NCBI GenBank assembly: GCA_001802455.1 | Contig: MGXZ01000007.1 | Span: 1-64,000 of the forward strand | Reading direction: 5' to 3' | DNA length: 64,000 bases | DNA from: Gammaproteobacteria bacterium RIFCSPHIGHO2_12_FULL_39_24 | Lineage (GTDB): Bacteria > Pseudomonadota > Gammaproteobacteria > Coxiellales > Coxiellaceae | Shown here: positions 8,431 to 18,731 of the stretch, one piece after another | How positions within the stretch are numbered: position 1 is the stretch's first letter | Layout of the letters: each line of letters opens with the position of its first letter | The notes under the pieces: generated by a model | Seen by the model: the letters and a program-made list of their open reading frames with translations, nothing else | What the model was told of the DNA's origin: nothing | Database searches by the model: none | Made by a program: the position numbers and the translations under genes

Positions 8431-8877
8431 TTACCTCTCAACCAAGCTCGCTTTGTGAATCTCACCTAACCCCAACTTTATTATTTCGTTTTCTGTAGTC
8501 AAAAAAATTTTCTCGCCATCCACTTTTTCAATTCGAGCGATAAAATGTTTTTTATTTGAAATGGCAACGCGCAATTTTACTTTGATCTCACAGCCAACAT
8601 AGCGTTGAAAATGCGATAATGTTGAGAGTGTTCGATCTATGCCGGGCGAAGACACTTCTAAGTGGTAATGATTTTTAATAGGATCTTCCACATCTAAAAT
8701 CGCACTGACTTCTCGACTCACCAACGCACAATCTTCTAGTGTCACACCTTGCTCATCTTGGCGATCAATATAAATTCTCAACAAAGCATGATGGCCGCTT
8801 TGATGTAAATCACATGTCCACAATTCCAACCCTAACGCACGAATGGTTGGTTCGATGAGATCGGCAATACGTTTCAC
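8431..8877 (-). CDS. rimP: ribosome maturation factor RimP
   Basis: RimP is needed for 30S maturation. The sequence KRIADLIEPTIRALGLELW, followed by YIDRQDEQGVTLEDCALVSREVSAILD and EVSSPGIDRTLSTLSHF, is diagnostic. A longer frame from ATG 8925 would read through the tRNA terminator hairpin and is unlikely; I place the start at GTG 8877, giving about 148 residues, but GTG 8883 and 8889 are also possible within a GTGTGTGTGAGTGTG run. It is translationally coupled to nusA (1-6 bp). Confidence 0.92.
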   Translation of the reverse strand: MKRIADLIEPTIRALGLELWTCDLHQSGHHALLRIYIDRQDEQGVTLEDCALVSREVSAILDVEDPIKNHYHLEVSSPGIDRTLSTLSHFQRYVGCEIKVKLRVAISNKKHFIARIEKVDGEKIFLTTENEIIKLGLGEIHKASLVER

Positions 8878-8903
8878 ACTCACACACACCCTAATCAATA
8901 AAA

Positions 8904-8922
8904 AAGGGGCGCATGGCCCCTT
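8904..8922 (-). terminator. Rho-independent terminator/attenuator after tRNA-fMet
   Basis: On the minus strand AAGGGGC-CATGC-GCCCCTT is followed by a run of T, directly after the initiator tRNA and before rimP. As rimP-nusA have no other obvious promoter, this probably acts as a partial terminator, as in the classic metY-rimP-nusA arrangement. Confidence 0.75.
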
Positions 8923-8936
8923 CAAATAGTACTGAA

Positions 8937-9013
<77 letters not shown>

Positions 9014-9133
9014 ATAAATAAGTCGACATACTAATGCTAAAAAGTACGAAATACAAGTGCTATAAGACAATCAATAAAATCAACAAGATAACTTTATCGA
9101 TCGTCATAGATGAAATTATCAATGAATGGTTAC

Positions 9134-10576
9134 TCAAAATATCGCATGACACAGTAAAAATAATTGCGTTGGAAAAATTCCCAACAACAAAATCAATAAT
9201 CCATTCACGCTCATTGCAACAGTCACATTGCGCGGAATACTTACCGCGGGAAACGCTTGTCGTGGGTTTTCAAAATACATCACTTTCACCACGCGAATAT
9301 AATAATAAACACCAATGATGGAGAAAATGATGGCGATCACAGCCAACCAAATAGAGTGATCTTTAATTAACGCCTCTAAAATCATTACTTTCGACATAAA
9401 GCCAACCAGTGGTGGAATGCCTGCCAATGAAAACATCATCAACAGCATCATCAATGCCATCCATGGTTGACGCGCACTCAAGCCCGAAAAATCACTTAAT
9501 TCATTCGCTTCAAAACCCGATTTTGATAACAACGCAATTATCCCAAACGCACCCAAGCTCGTTAACACATAGGTAATCATATAAAAAAATGCAGCGGCAT
9601 TACCGCGCGCGGTGCCACACGCCAAACCTAAAAATAGATAACCGATATGCGCAATGGAAGAATAAGCGAGCAATCGCTTAATATTCGTTTGCACAATCGC
9701 CACTACATTTCCGATCGCAATAGACAGCAATGCAATCACTATTAACACATGATCCCACTGCACGTGTAGTCCTGGTGCAAAACCCGATAGAAAACGAATG
9801 ACTAAACCAAACGCCGCTAACTTGGGTGCTGTAGAAATTAACAGTGTTACTGAATTCGGCGCACCATCATACACATCAGGCACCCACACATGAAATGGCG
9901 CTGCCCCCAATTTAAAAGCAATACCGGTAATCACAAAAGTCAGGCCAAAATATAAAATTAAACTGTGGTTTGCCGGTGTTGCTGAAATCATTTGCGACAC
10001 GGATAAAATACTCAGCGTGTGCGTTGCGCCAAAAAATAACGATAAGCCATACAATAAAATACCGGATGCCACGGCACCCATAATAAAATATTTCATCGCC
10101 GCTTCAATGCAACGTGATTTTCCACGCATCAATGCTACCATCGCATAAATGGGCAATGACATTAATTCCACACCTAAAAATAGCGAAATAAAATTACCTG
10201 ACGACACCAAAATCATCATGCCCAGTGTTGCTAATAATCCCAGCACATAAAATTCATTGGCGGGAATACCATTGTTTTCGTTATACCAATGTGAATACCA
10301 AAACGTAACCATCATACTAATCGCAATAAATATTTTTAATGTGACAGACAATCTGTCGAGAATAAACATGCTGTGAAATGCATAAATAGTTGTGCTGCCT
10401 AATAAATAAAAAACATGCCATGTTGAAATAGCCACTAATAATAAGGTGATTTGCGATAAATAAAAGGGGGTGCGTGATGAAGGATTTTTTGAAAACACGC
10501 CTTGCATTAAAATCAGACACGACATGATTAACAGAAAGATTTCTGGGATTGCGGGGATTAAATTGAGTAGTTGCAT
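9134..10576 (-). CDS. nuoN: NADH-quinone oxidoreductase subunit N
   Basis: Membrane-arm, antiporter-like subunit of respiratory complex I. The 480-residue protein has about 14 hydrophobic segments and the proton-channel core GVELMSLPIYAMVALMRG, KYFIMGAVASGILLYG and KLGAAPFHVWVPDVYDGAP. It is the last gene of the nuo operon. 120 bp separate it from tRNA-fMet; I see nothing further in that gap. Confidence 0.97.
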   Translation of the reverse strand: MQLLNLIPAIPEIFLLIMSCLILMQGVFSKNPSSRTPFYLSQITLLLVAISTWHVFYLLGSTTIYAFHSMFILDRLSVTLKIFIAISMMVTFWYSHWYNENNGIPANEFYVLGLLATLGMMILVSSGNFISLFLGVELMSLPIYAMVALMRGKSRCIEAAMKYFIMGAVASGILLYGLSLFFGATHTLSILSVSQMISATPANHSLILYFGLTFVITGIAFKLGAAPFHVWVPDVYDGAPNSVTLLISTAPKLAAFGLVIRFLSGFAPGLHVQWDHVLIVIALLSIAIGNVVAIVQTNIKRLLAYSSIAHIGYLFLGLACGTARGNAAAFFYMITYVLTSLGAFGIIALLSKSGFEANELSDFSGLSARQPWMALMMLLMMFSLAGIPPLVGFMSKVMILEALIKDHSIWLAVIAIIFSIIGVYYYIRVVKVMYFENPRQAFPAVSIPRNVTVAMSVNGLLILLLGIFPTQLFLLCHAIF

Positions 10577-10583
10577 AAATATC

Positions 10584-12083
10584 CTACCGATTAGCTAAAA
10601 CTAATAAATTCCCAATCGACGCATGAAACATGTTTAACATCGGATTGGGATCCAAACCAATCCACAAAACGGGAATCGCTAAAAATATAAATACCCACGT
10701 ATCAACACCATGAATATCTTTTAATTGGGCAACGCTATCATGCGTAATTTTTCCGAAGAAAACGCGTTTCACCATCCATAAGGTATACGCAGCACCAATC
10801 ACTAAAATAGATGCAGCAATAAACGTAACCCAAAAACTAGATTTAAAGGTCGATAATAAAATCATAAATTCACCGACAAAACCGGATGTGCCGGGTAATC
10901 CCACATTAGACATCGCAAATAACATGAAAAAAGCCGAGAAAATGGGCATGGTTTTTGCAATGCCGCCAAAATCAGAAATGTTGCGTGAATGGAGTTGCTC
11001 ATACAACACACCAAATGCCAAAAACATTGCACCCGCACCAAACGCATGCGAAATCATTTGCACCATCGCACCCTCTAAACTCATGTACGCATCTTTTAAA
11101 TTGGCCGTGCGTTCAATAATAATTAACGACATATATGAACCCAATGTCACAAATCCCATGTGCGAGATAGAAGAATACGCAATTAATTTTTTCATATCGG
11201 TTTGTGCAATTGCGATAAATCCAATATAAATAATGGCGATTAATGATAACGCAATCATTAACCACGCGAGAGTGTGACTCGCTTGTGGCACAATCGGCAA
11301 ACTAAATCGCAAAAATCCATACGCACCCAATTTCAGCATTAATGCTGCTAACACAACGGAACCACCGGTTGGCGCTTCGGTGTGCGCATCCGGCAACCAT
11401 GTATGAAATGGCCACATCGGTACTTTGATTGCAAACGCTAACAAAAATCCAAAGAAAATCCAAATCTGAACAGGCAGTGACATTTTTAAATAATAAAAAT
11501 TTAAAATATTAAAGCTGTGCGCGTGCAATCCTAAATATAGCAATGCAACCAATAATAATGCGGAGCCTAAAAAAGTATAAATAAAAAACTTAATAGCGGC
11601 GTAAGAACGATTTGCACCACCCCAAATGCCAATGCTCAAATACATGGGAATCAACATACCTTCCCAAAAAAAATAAAATAAAATCGCATCAATCGATGCA
11701 AACACACCTATCACCATGCCTTGCATCACTAAAAATGCAGCGAGATAGTGCGTTACTTTATGATTGACCATGGTCCACGATGCTAACACCACAATAAATG
11801 TCGTAAAACACGTTAAAATAATTAACGGTAACGAAATACCATCTACGCCAATATCATAATAAATATGCAAAATAGGAATCCATTCGAAACGCTGACGAAA
11901 TTGCATCATGGCAGTATTCGAATCAAAATTCAGCACCATCCATAAACATAACAAAAGCGACACAATTGCAATCAGCAATGCTAACCAACGCGCTTTGTTT
12001 TCATTTTTTTCACCACGCAATGCAAGAACAGGAATTGCACCGATAAGGGGGAGCCAGATTAATAAACTTAATACACCAACCAT
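10584..12083 (-). CDS. nuoM: NADH-quinone oxidoreductase subunit M
   Basis: Antiporter-like proton-pumping subunit of complex I. The 499-residue protein is entirely membrane segments, with FFWEGMLIPMYLSIGIWGG (the conserved channel Glu), KVPMWPFHTWLPDAHTEAP and AYSSISHMGFVTLG. It overlaps the end of nuoL by 16 bp and is followed 7 bp later by nuoN, so the three are coupled. Confidence 0.97.
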   Translation of the reverse strand: MVGVLSLLIWLPLIGAIPVLALRGEKNENKARWLALLIAIVSLLLCLWMVLNFDSNTAMMQFRQRFEWIPILHIYYDIGVDGISLPLIILTCFTTFIVVLASWTMVNHKVTHYLAAFLVMQGMVIGVFASIDAILFYFFWEGMLIPMYLSIGIWGGANRSYAAIKFFIYTFLGSALLLVALLYLGLHAHSFNILNFYYLKMSLPVQIWIFFGFLLAFAIKVPMWPFHTWLPDAHTEAPTGGSVVLAALMLKLGAYGFLRFSLPIVPQASHTLAWLMIALSLIAIIYIGFIAIAQTDMKKLIAYSSISHMGFVTLGSYMSLIIIERTANLKDAYMSLEGAMVQMISHAFGAGAMFLAFGVLYEQLHSRNISDFGGIAKTMPIFSAFFMLFAMSNVGLPGTSGFVGEFMILLSTFKSSFWVTFIAASILVIGAAYTLWMVKRVFFGKITHDSVAQLKDIHGVDTWVFIFLAIPVLWIGLDPNPMLNMFHASIGNLLVLANR

Positions 12084-14020
12084 ACTAAAAACCCTAATAA
12101 TCCAACAATCATAATAAACAGGTAATGATACAAATATCCGGATTGTAATTTGCGTAACAAATTGGAAAGGCGTGTGATACCACGACCTGACCCATTCACC
12201 ATTCCGGTATCAATTATTTTTAAATCACCTGTGTGATAAAAAAATTCACTCAATCGTCGACCGCCACGCACAAAAAACCACTGATTAAAAATATCAAAAC
12301 CATATTGCACAACCAGAAAACGGCGAATCCAAGAAAAACGTTTCGCTAAAAATTCAGTTACGGTTGGCACCACAATCACCATAAACCATGCAGAAAAAAT
12401 ACCCGCGATGGAAAACCAACAGGGTAATGTATCAATCGAATGCACTACTTGATTCCACACGCCATGAAAATTGACACTCATCTGCGACAATACATTATAT
12501 TGTGGCAGTATCATCACACTATTTCCTAACAATCCCGGTGAATCAAATAACATCGGTTTTACCGTAAAAATACCGAGTAATAATGAAGGAATTGCTAATA
12601 AAATTAAAGGGAATAACATCACCCACTGTTCTTTTAAATGTGAACGTGTGTGTTCATCCATTCTTTCTTTGGTGTGAAATGCCATAAAAAATGTGCGGAA
12701 AATATAATACGCTGTAACGAATGCGCCAATTAATAAAACAATATAGGAATAATGCGCACCGAAAATAGTACTAGAATGCACTGCTTCAATCACCGCTTCT
12801 TTTGAGAAAAATCCGGACGTCGGCGGAACTGCCGCTAAGGCTAATGCACCAATTAAAAAAGTCATGTAGGTAATCGGTAAATATTTTTTTAAATTTCCCA
12901 TCTTTCGTAAATCTTGTTCATGATGCATCGCAATAATCACAGAGCCCGCTGCCAAAAATAATAACGCTTTAAAACACGCATGTGTCATTAAATGAAAAAT
13001 ACCGACACTAAACGCAGATGCACCGTTTGCCGCCATCATATAACCCAATTGCGACATTGTGGAATACGCAATCACGCGTTTAATATCAAATTCAACAAAC
13101 GCCAATAAACCTAATAATAATGCACCCGTTGCACCCACTATCATCACCACACTTAATGCGGTAGAGGATAATTCAAAAATAGGCGACATGCGCGCCACCA
13201 TAAATACACCCGCCGTCACCATCGTTGCTGCGTGAATCAACGCAGAAATAGGAGTGGGACCTTCCATTGATTCTGGCAACCACACATGCAATGGCATTTG
13301 CGCAGACTTTCCCATCGCGCCAATAAATAATAAAATACAAATCACCGTGATAATGGACCAAGGATGGTGTGGAAAAATAGTAATCGTTGTTTGCGCAAGC
13401 GTCCCCATTTTTGCAAAGACAGTTGAATAACTTAGGCTGCCGCAATAATCTAAAATCGCTGCAATACCTAACAAAAATCCAAAATCACCGACACGATTGA
13501 CTAAAAATGCTTTCAAGCTACCAACGGCTGCTGATTCTTTTTCATACCAAAAACCAATTAATAAATATGAAACCAAACCCACCCCTTCCCAGCCAAAAAA
13601 TAATTGCATGAAATTATTTGCGGTGACCAACATTAACATTGCAAAAGTAAAGCCAGACATATAACAAAAAAAGCGTTGATTACCCGAATCCCCTTTCATG
13701 TAACCGATACTATAAATATGCACAATCGTTGCAACAAACGTAACAACAACCATCATCACTGCAGTTAAGCGATCAACTAAAAATCCCACATCAAAATGAA
13801 ATGACCCACTCTGAACCCACGTATAAATTGCGCCATCAAAAAATTGATTGTGAAAAACAACGGCATTAAAAATCGCTACTGAAGATGCCAATGACGTGCA
13901 CATGAAAAAAATGGTAATGGCTTGTGTTAAGCGAACACCGATACGTTTACCAAGCAAGCCGGCGATTAAGCTACCGAGAAGTGGCGATAGTACTACTAAT
14001 AAAGACAGCATTTTAATCAT
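12068..14020 (-). CDS. nuoL: NADH-quinone oxidoreductase subunit L
   Basis: Distal proton-pumping subunit of complex I with the long lateral helix. The 650-residue protein has LFFGWEGVGLVSYLLIGFWY, GKSAQMPLHVWLPESMEGPTP and AYSTMSQLGYM, then C-terminal segments matching the lateral helix and anchor. The start could be Met1 or Met4 (MLSLLVVLSPLLGSL). Confidence 0.97.
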   Translation of the reverse strand: MIKMLSLLVVLSPLLGSLIAGLLGKRIGVRLTQAITIFFMCTSLASSVAIFNAVVFHNQFFDGAIYTWVQSGSFHFDVGFLVDRLTAVMMVVVTFVATIVHIYSIGYMKGDSGNQRFFCYMSGFTFAMLMLVTANNFMQLFFGWEGVGLVSYLLIGFWYEKESAAVGSLKAFLVNRVGDFGFLLGIAAILDYCGSLSYSTVFAKMGTLAQTTITIFPHHPWSIITVICILLFIGAMGKSAQMPLHVWLPESMEGPTPISALIHAATMVTAGVFMVARMSPIFELSSTALSVVMIVGATGALLLGLLAFVEFDIKRVIAYSTMSQLGYMMAANGASAFSVGIFHLMTHACFKALLFLAAGSVIIAMHHEQDLRKMGNLKKYLPITYMTFLIGALALAAVPPTSGFFSKEAVIEAVHSSTIFGAHYSYIVLLIGAFVTAYYIFRTFFMAFHTKERMDEHTRSHLKEQWVMLFPLILLAIPSLLLGIFTVKPMLFDSPGLLGNSVMILPQYNVLSQMSVNFHGVWNQVVHSIDTLPCWFSIAGIFSAWFMVIVVPTVTEFLAKRFSWIRRFLVVQYGFDIFNQWFFVRGGRRLSEFFYHTGDLKIIDTGMVNGSGRGITRLSNLLRKLQSGYLYHYLFIMIVGLLGFLVWLVY

Positions 14021-14044
14021 AAGGCAAACCTACTTTAAAAAAAT

Positions 14045-14350
14045 TTACCCACGTAATGTATTCATCTCTTGCACATCAATATTGCCACGTCGACGATATA
14101 ATAAAACCAAAATTGCCAACCCAATTGCTGCTTCCACTGCCGCTACTGCTAAAATAAAAAACACAAACACTTCGCCGGATAAATCTCTAAAATACTGCGC
14201 AAACGCAATAAAATTGGTATTCACTGCTAACAACATTAATTCAATACACATCATCAGCATGATTAAATTCGCACGATTAATAATCATGCCGACGAAGCTC
14301 AAGCCAAAAAGAATGGCACTGATTATGAGGTAATCAATTAATGGGATCAT
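14045..14350 (-). CDS. nuoK: NADH-quinone oxidoreductase subunit K
   Basis: Small three-helix membrane subunit of complex I (101 residues). It contains the two conserved membrane glutamates in [14 protein letters not shown] and [20 protein letters not shown]. It lies 8 bp after nuoJ and 24 bp before nuoL. Confidence 0.97.
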   Translation of the reverse strand: MIPLIDYLIISAILFGLSFVGMIINRANLIMLMMCIELMLLAVNTNFIAFAQYFRDLSGEVFVFFILAVAAVEAAIGLAILVLLYRRRGNIDVQEMNTLRG

Positions 14351-14358
14351 ATTATTCT

Positions 14359-14955
14359 CTATTTCAAATCCACAATCCGTAATCTCTCTTTTTTCGTAGC
14401 AGCTAACTGCTCTGAAATAATCTGCGATTTTGTACCTGCTTTTTTGCCGTGAAATGCGAGCGCAATAGCTGAAATCATTCCAACCAACAGCAATACCGCC
14501 GTTACTTCAAATGGAAATAAGTAATGCGTAAATAATAATTTCCCCATCACTGCGGTGTTGTTGTAATTCGCGCCGTAATGCACTGGCAACGTATTTGATT
14601 GTGCCCAATTTTTTTCAGAGAAAACATAAAAAGCGGTACCCGCTAAAATAATCAGCGCCACCATTCCAGCGAGATAATAGTGTAAAAAACGTGATTTTAT
14701 TTCTGCTTGATCAATGCGAATCATCATAACAACAAATAAAAACAAGGTCATCACTGCACCGACATAAACAAAAATCAATACAAGCGATAAAAATTCCGCT
14801 TGCATCAACATCCACAAAACCGCGCTCGCAAAAAAAGCGACAACTAAAAACAGCACTGCGCGCATGGAATTTTTTGATGTGATCACTGCCGTTGCTGAGG
14901 CGATCAACACGACGGTGAAGGTATAAAAAATAATTTCATGGATTGGAAATAACAT
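14359..14955 (-). CDS. nuoJ: NADH-quinone oxidoreductase subunit J
   Basis: Membrane subunit of complex I (198 residues, five helices), with [20 protein letters not shown] and [20 protein letters not shown]. The start has AAGGT upstream. A heptad-repeat element fills the gap back to nuoI. Confidence 0.96.
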   Translation of the reverse strand: MLFPIHEIIFYTFTVVLIASATAVITSKNSMRAVLFLVVAFFASAVLWMLMQAEFLSLVLIFVYVGAVMTLFLFVVMMIRIDQAEIKSRFLHYYLAGMVALIILAGTAFYVFSEKNWAQSNTLPVHYGANYNNTAVMGKLLFTHYLFPFEVTAVLLLVGMISAIALAFHGKKAGTKSQIISEQLAATKKERLRIVDLK

Positions 14956-14974
14956 GGGTTACCTTTTTTTATGC

Positions 14975-15048
14975 GTTATCAGTTATCAGTTATCGGTTAT
15001 CGGTTCAGTATCAGAGGTACGATTTACCGATAACGGATACCTGATAAC
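14975..15048. repeat. heptad-repeat intergenic element (nuoI-nuoJ)
   Basis: Four tandem heptads GTTATC[AG] at 14975-15002, then an inverted arm at about 15026-15048 that matches the left arm at 22 of 24 positions; a stable stem of more than 20 bp is possible. It begins immediately after the nuoI TGA (reading TGAGTTATCAG on the coding strand). Confidence 0.85.
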
Positions 15049-15540
15049 TCACCTATACTTCGCATCCACCGCTAAATTTTCAGCGATTTTCTTTTCATAA
15101 ATATCACCAATCGCTAATAATTTTTCTTTTGTTAAAATATTTTGTCCGCGCTCGGAAATGGAATAATGCATTTCAGGCGTTAATACAATGGCATCAACAG
15201 GACACGCTTCTTCACAAAATCCACAATTAATACATTTAAATACATCGATGTCGTAACGCGTTGTGCGACGCGAACCATCTTTTTCACGCGGACCTGCATC
15301 AATTTTAATGGCGAGCGCAGGACAAACTGCTTCACATAATTTGCAACCAATACAACGCTCTTCGCCATTGGGATAGCGACGCAACGCTAACATACCGCGA
15401 AAACGCGGAGAAATAGGCGTTTCTTCTTCAGGATACTGAATGGTTGTTTTTTTCTTGAAAAAATATTTCAAGGTGATGCAAAAACCTTTCAGGAGTTCCC
15501 ACAGGGTGAAACTTTTTATTATTGAGATTACCCGTTTCAT
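15049..15540 (-). CDS. nuoI: NADH-quinone oxidoreductase subunit I
   Basis: Peripheral-arm subunit carrying two [4Fe-4S] clusters (N6a/N6b) that pass electrons towards quinone. The two motifs [12 protein letters not shown] and [16 protein letters not shown] are intact. I place the start at ATG 15540 ([11 protein letters not shown]; 163 residues), which overlaps the nuoH stop as ATGA. The frame is open upstream to 15717, but that part is out-of-frame nuoH sequence. Confidence 0.97.
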   Translation of the reverse strand: MKRVISIIKSFTLWELLKGFCITLKYFFKKKTTIQYPEEETPISPRFRGMLALRRYPNGEERCIGCKLCEAVCPALAIKIDAGPREKDGSRRTTRYDIDVFKCINCGFCEEACPVDAIVLTPEMHYSISERGQNILTKEKLLAIGDIYEKKIAENLAVDAKYR

Positions 15541-16541
15541 ATCATTATCCAAACCGCCACCACAACCAACCAAACCAACGTCACTGGAATTAACACTTTC
15601 CAACCTAAATGCATAATTTGATCGTAACGATAGCGCGGAAAAGTCGCGCGCATCCAAAAATATAAAAATACAAAAAAGGACATCTTTAATAAAAACCATC
15701 CTATTCCCGGTACCCACGCAAATAAACTATCCAGCACAGGAATATTTTGAAAAGGCGATAACCAGCCGCCAAAAAATAAAATGCTCGCAACAGCTGAAAC
15801 TAAAATCATGTTGGCATACTCTGCCAAAAAGAAAATCGCAAACGCCATACCGGAATATTCCACGTGAAATCCAGCAACAATTTCAGATTCTCCTTCTGCA
15901 ACGTCAAACGGCGCACGATTAGTTTCAGCAACACTCGCAATCCAATACACTAAAAACAGCGGAAATAATGGAATAAAATACCAATGCCATAATCCACCAT
16001 TTTGTTTTAAAACCAACTCTGATAAATTCATGGTGCCCGATATTAAAATGACACCGACTAATGCAAACCCCAATGCAATTTCGTATGACACCACTTGTGC
16101 TGCACTTCGTAATGCGCCAAACAAAGCGTATTTTGAATTCGATGCCCAGCCACCCACCAAAATGCCGTACACACCCAGTGATGTCATTGCAAATAAATAA
16201 AGAATTCCTGCATTAATATTCGCAACCACCCAGTGCGGCATAAAGGGGATAACTGCCCATGCTGCCAGCGCCGGCATAATCGCCAACATCGGCGCAATCA
16301 CAAACAAATACGGATTGGCTTTTGATGGCATGATGATTTCTTTTGTCAGCAATTTCACCACATCAGCAATCGGTTGCAAAAGTCCGCGAAAACCAACGCG
16401 ATTCGGACCAATTCGTCCTTGCATGTAACTAATCACTTTGCGTTCTGCCATCGTGACATACGCCACAGTAATAAACAGCGGAATCAAAATGCAGATGATT
16501 TTGACCAAGATCCACAGTAATGTTTCGAGTTGTGTAAACAT
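15537..16541 (-). CDS. nuoH: NADH-quinone oxidoreductase subunit H
   Basis: Membrane subunit forming the quinone site and the link between the two arms of complex I. The 334-residue, eight-helix protein contains [18 protein letters not shown] and [21 protein letters not shown], both diagnostic. It starts 2 bp after the nuoG stop and overlaps nuoI by 4 bp. Confidence 0.98.
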   Translation of the reverse strand: MFTQLETLLWILVKIICILIPLFITVAYVTMAERKVISYMQGRIGPNRVGFRGLLQPIADVVKLLTKEIIMPSKANPYLFVIAPMLAIMPALAAWAVIPFMPHWVVANINAGILYLFAMTSLGVYGILVGGWASNSKYALFGALRSAAQVVSYEIALGFALVGVILISGTMNLSELVLKQNGGLWHWYFIPLFPLFLVYWIASVAETNRAPFDVAEGESEIVAGFHVEYSGMAFAIFFLAEYANMILVSAVASILFFGGWLSPFQNIPVLDSLFAWVPGIGWFLLKMSFFVFLYFWMRATFPRYRYDQIMHLGWKVLIPVTLVWLVVVAVWIMI

Positions 16542-16543
16542 GG

Positions 16544-18643
16544 TTATGCAATTAATTCCTGTAATGATTTTGAGCGTCGCACCAAAGCATTATCACGATA
16601 CAAATCCCATTCAGGTACCGTAACATGAGATGATGCTGGCAATTCACGTTCAACTATTTTTTTGCAATCTTCACAGCAAACATGTTGATCAAATTTATTT
16701 TTTAATTTATCGATAATCATGGATGTCGATTCATAATCAAAACCCGATAAATTCATTCGATTCGCCAGCACACGCAAAATTTTCCACGCGGGTTTGGAAT
16801 CACCATGCGGAATGCCCGATGCTTTAAACGATTGCCAAACACCGTTCACATTCACATAAGTGCCTTCGTTTTCAGAAAATGGTGTGATTGGTAAAATAAA
16901 ATCAGCGTATTCGCGCATTTTATCTGTCGCAAAAGTGGAAAAACATACAACCAATTTTGCGTTCGATAAATTTTCCAATGCCTTTTCTGCATATGCTGAG
17001 TCCCATTCTAATTCGGTATCCAAAATAAAATAAGTTGAAACAGGATCAGATGTTAACAGTGATTTCGCATCGCGACCTGCCGTGACTTTTACGCCCACTT
17101 CTGCGCGATGGGGAATGCAACCGGCAATCCAAGCGCCGGCACTGTTTGCGCCATCCGTTAATATTCCCACGGTGCTATTCGTTAATTGCGCAATTTGATT
17201 GGCTAAAGTGCGAATAATGGATGCGTTTGGATGATGTTGCGCGTAGGCGCCTAAAAATATTGCCGATTTGGATGTGCGCAATCTCTCTGCGATCTGTTCG
17301 GCAATAGTGGGAGTGGGAGTGGGAGAAGATTGCAGTATCGCAACAATATCCATCAACGATTGAATAATATCTTCATCAATTATTTTTTCTGATAGTGGAA
17401 ATACAAAATCACATTCCCTGGGATTCACTGCCATCACAGATAAATTTTCTTGCGATGCTTTAAAAATACGTGTGCTGATAATGGGCTGTTCACGTTTTAT
17501 ATTTGAACCAACTAACAAGAGCGTGTCTAAATTTTCAATCTCAGCAATGTCGCAATTTAATTGTGGGAATAATGATCTATGTAATTGGTCTGTAAAATCC
17601 AATTCGCGAATACGATGATCCACGTGATTGGATCCCAACGCTCGAATTAATTTTTGAAATAAATAATATTCTTCCAATGTTGAGGAATAACCCGTAATTC
17701 CAGCAATATCAGAACCAATATGCGATGTTAAATGCGCAATCGCATCTAACGCATATTGCCACTCCACTTCTATCCATTGATTATTTTTTTTCATTACCGG
17801 TTTGTAAATGCGATCTTCGTGATACAATGCTTCGACACTAAAACGATCACGATCACTCATCCACGTTTCATTTATTTTTTCATTTTCGCGCGGCACTGCA
17901 CGAAATATGGTACGCTCTTTAGAATATTCATGTCCGCGCGTGTGCACATACATATTTGTGCCAACACAATCATGCGGAGAAATGGTTGCATGCTCTTTAA
18001 TTTCCCAGCCGCGCACCGCATAACGCGCTGGTTTATTGGTTAATGCACCGACAGGACAAATATCAATAATATTGCCTGACACTTCTGATTTTAAGAAATG
18101 TTGCACGTAAGTTGTGATTTCTTCTTTTTCACCGCGATTCACCACACCTAATTCGCGAAGGCCTGCGACCTCTTCACCAAAACGCACACAACGCGTACAT
18201 TGAATACAACGCGTCATTTCAGTTTCAATTAATGGGCCAATATCGGGACTGTGCACAGCACGTTTGGGTTCATTATATTCTGATTTTCCGCAACCAAATC
18301 CCATCGATAAATCTTGTAATTCGCATTCACCGCCTTGATCGCAGATCGGGCAATCGAGCGGATGATTAATTAATAAAAATTCCATGACATCGCGTTGTGC
18401 TTTCAATGCCATGTCGGATTTTGTTTTGACTTTCATGTTGGGTGTGATTGGCGTGGCGCAAGCAGGTAACGGCTTACCTGATTTTTCAACTTCCACTAAA
18501 CACATACGGCAATTCGCTGCCACCGATAATTTTTTGTGATAACAGAAACGCGGAATATAAACACCTGCTTCATCGGCGGCTTCGATGATGGTGGTGCCTT
18601 CGGGAGTGGAAAGTTGTTTGCCGTCTAGTTCAAACTCAATCAT
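16544..18643 (-). CDS. nuoG: NADH-quinone oxidoreductase subunit G
   Basis: Large iron-sulfur subunit of the hydrophilic arm. The N-terminal 2Fe-2S ferredoxin domain has [18 protein letters not shown], followed by the His-Cys cluster [18 protein letters not shown] and the 4Fe-4S region [11 protein letters not shown]...CPVGAL; the rest is a molybdopterin-oxidoreductase-like domain. At 699 residues it is short compared with E. coli (about 900) but normal for alpha/gamma forms. Residues near 445-453 read SSPTPTPT, encoded by a CCCACT hexamer tandem repeat (about 17308-17328). Confidence 0.97.
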   Translation of the reverse strand: MIEFELDGKQLSTPEGTTIIEAADEAGVYIPRFCYHKKLSVAANCRMCLVEVEKSGKPLPACATPITPNMKVKTKSDMALKAQRDVMEFLLINHPLDCPICDQGGECELQDLSMGFGCGKSEYNEPKRAVHSPDIGPLIETEMTRCIQCTRCVRFGEEVAGLRELGVVNRGEKEEITTYVQHFLKSEVSGNIIDICPVGALTNKPARYAVRGWEIKEHATISPHDCVGTNMYVHTRGHEYSKERTIFRAVPRENEKINETWMSDRDRFSVEALYHEDRIYKPVMKKNNQWIEVEWQYALDAIAHLTSHIGSDIAGITGYSSTLEEYYLFQKLIRALGSNHVDHRIRELDFTDQLHRSLFPQLNCDIAEIENLDTLLLVGSNIKREQPIISTRIFKASQENLSVMAVNPRECDFVFPLSEKIIDEDIIQSLMDIVAILQSSPTPTPTIAEQIAERLRTSKSAIFLGAYAQHHPNASIIRTLANQIAQLTNSTVGILTDGANSAGAWIAGCIPHRAEVGVKVTAGRDAKSLLTSDPVSTYFILDTELEWDSAYAEKALENLSNAKLVVCFSTFATDKMREYADFILPITPFSENEGTYVNVNGVWQSFKASGIPHGDSKPAWKILRVLANRMNLSGFDYESTSMIIDKLKNKFDQHVCCEDCKKIVERELPASSHVTVPEWDLYRDNALVRRSKSLQELIA

Positions 18644-18648
18644 TTTAC

Positions 18649-18731
18649 GTTATCCGCTATCAGTTATCAGTTATCAGTTATCAGTTATCAGTTAGATGTA
18701 CCTCAGACACTGATAACGGATTACTGATAAC
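18649..18731. repeat. heptad-repeat intergenic element (nuoF-nuoG)
   Basis: The largest array: GTTATCC, GCTATCA, then four perfect GTTATCA units and GTTAGAT (18649-18697), a short spacer, and the inverted arm CTGATAACGGATTACTGATAAC at about 18710-18731. It starts directly after the nuoF stop TGA and ends 5 bp before the nuoG ATG, so the nuoG ribosome site lies in or beside it. Confidence 0.87.

Noticed and set aside
15541-15717. N-terminal extension of nuoI
   Set aside because: This is nuoH coding sequence in another frame; the 4-bp ATGA overlap marks the true start.
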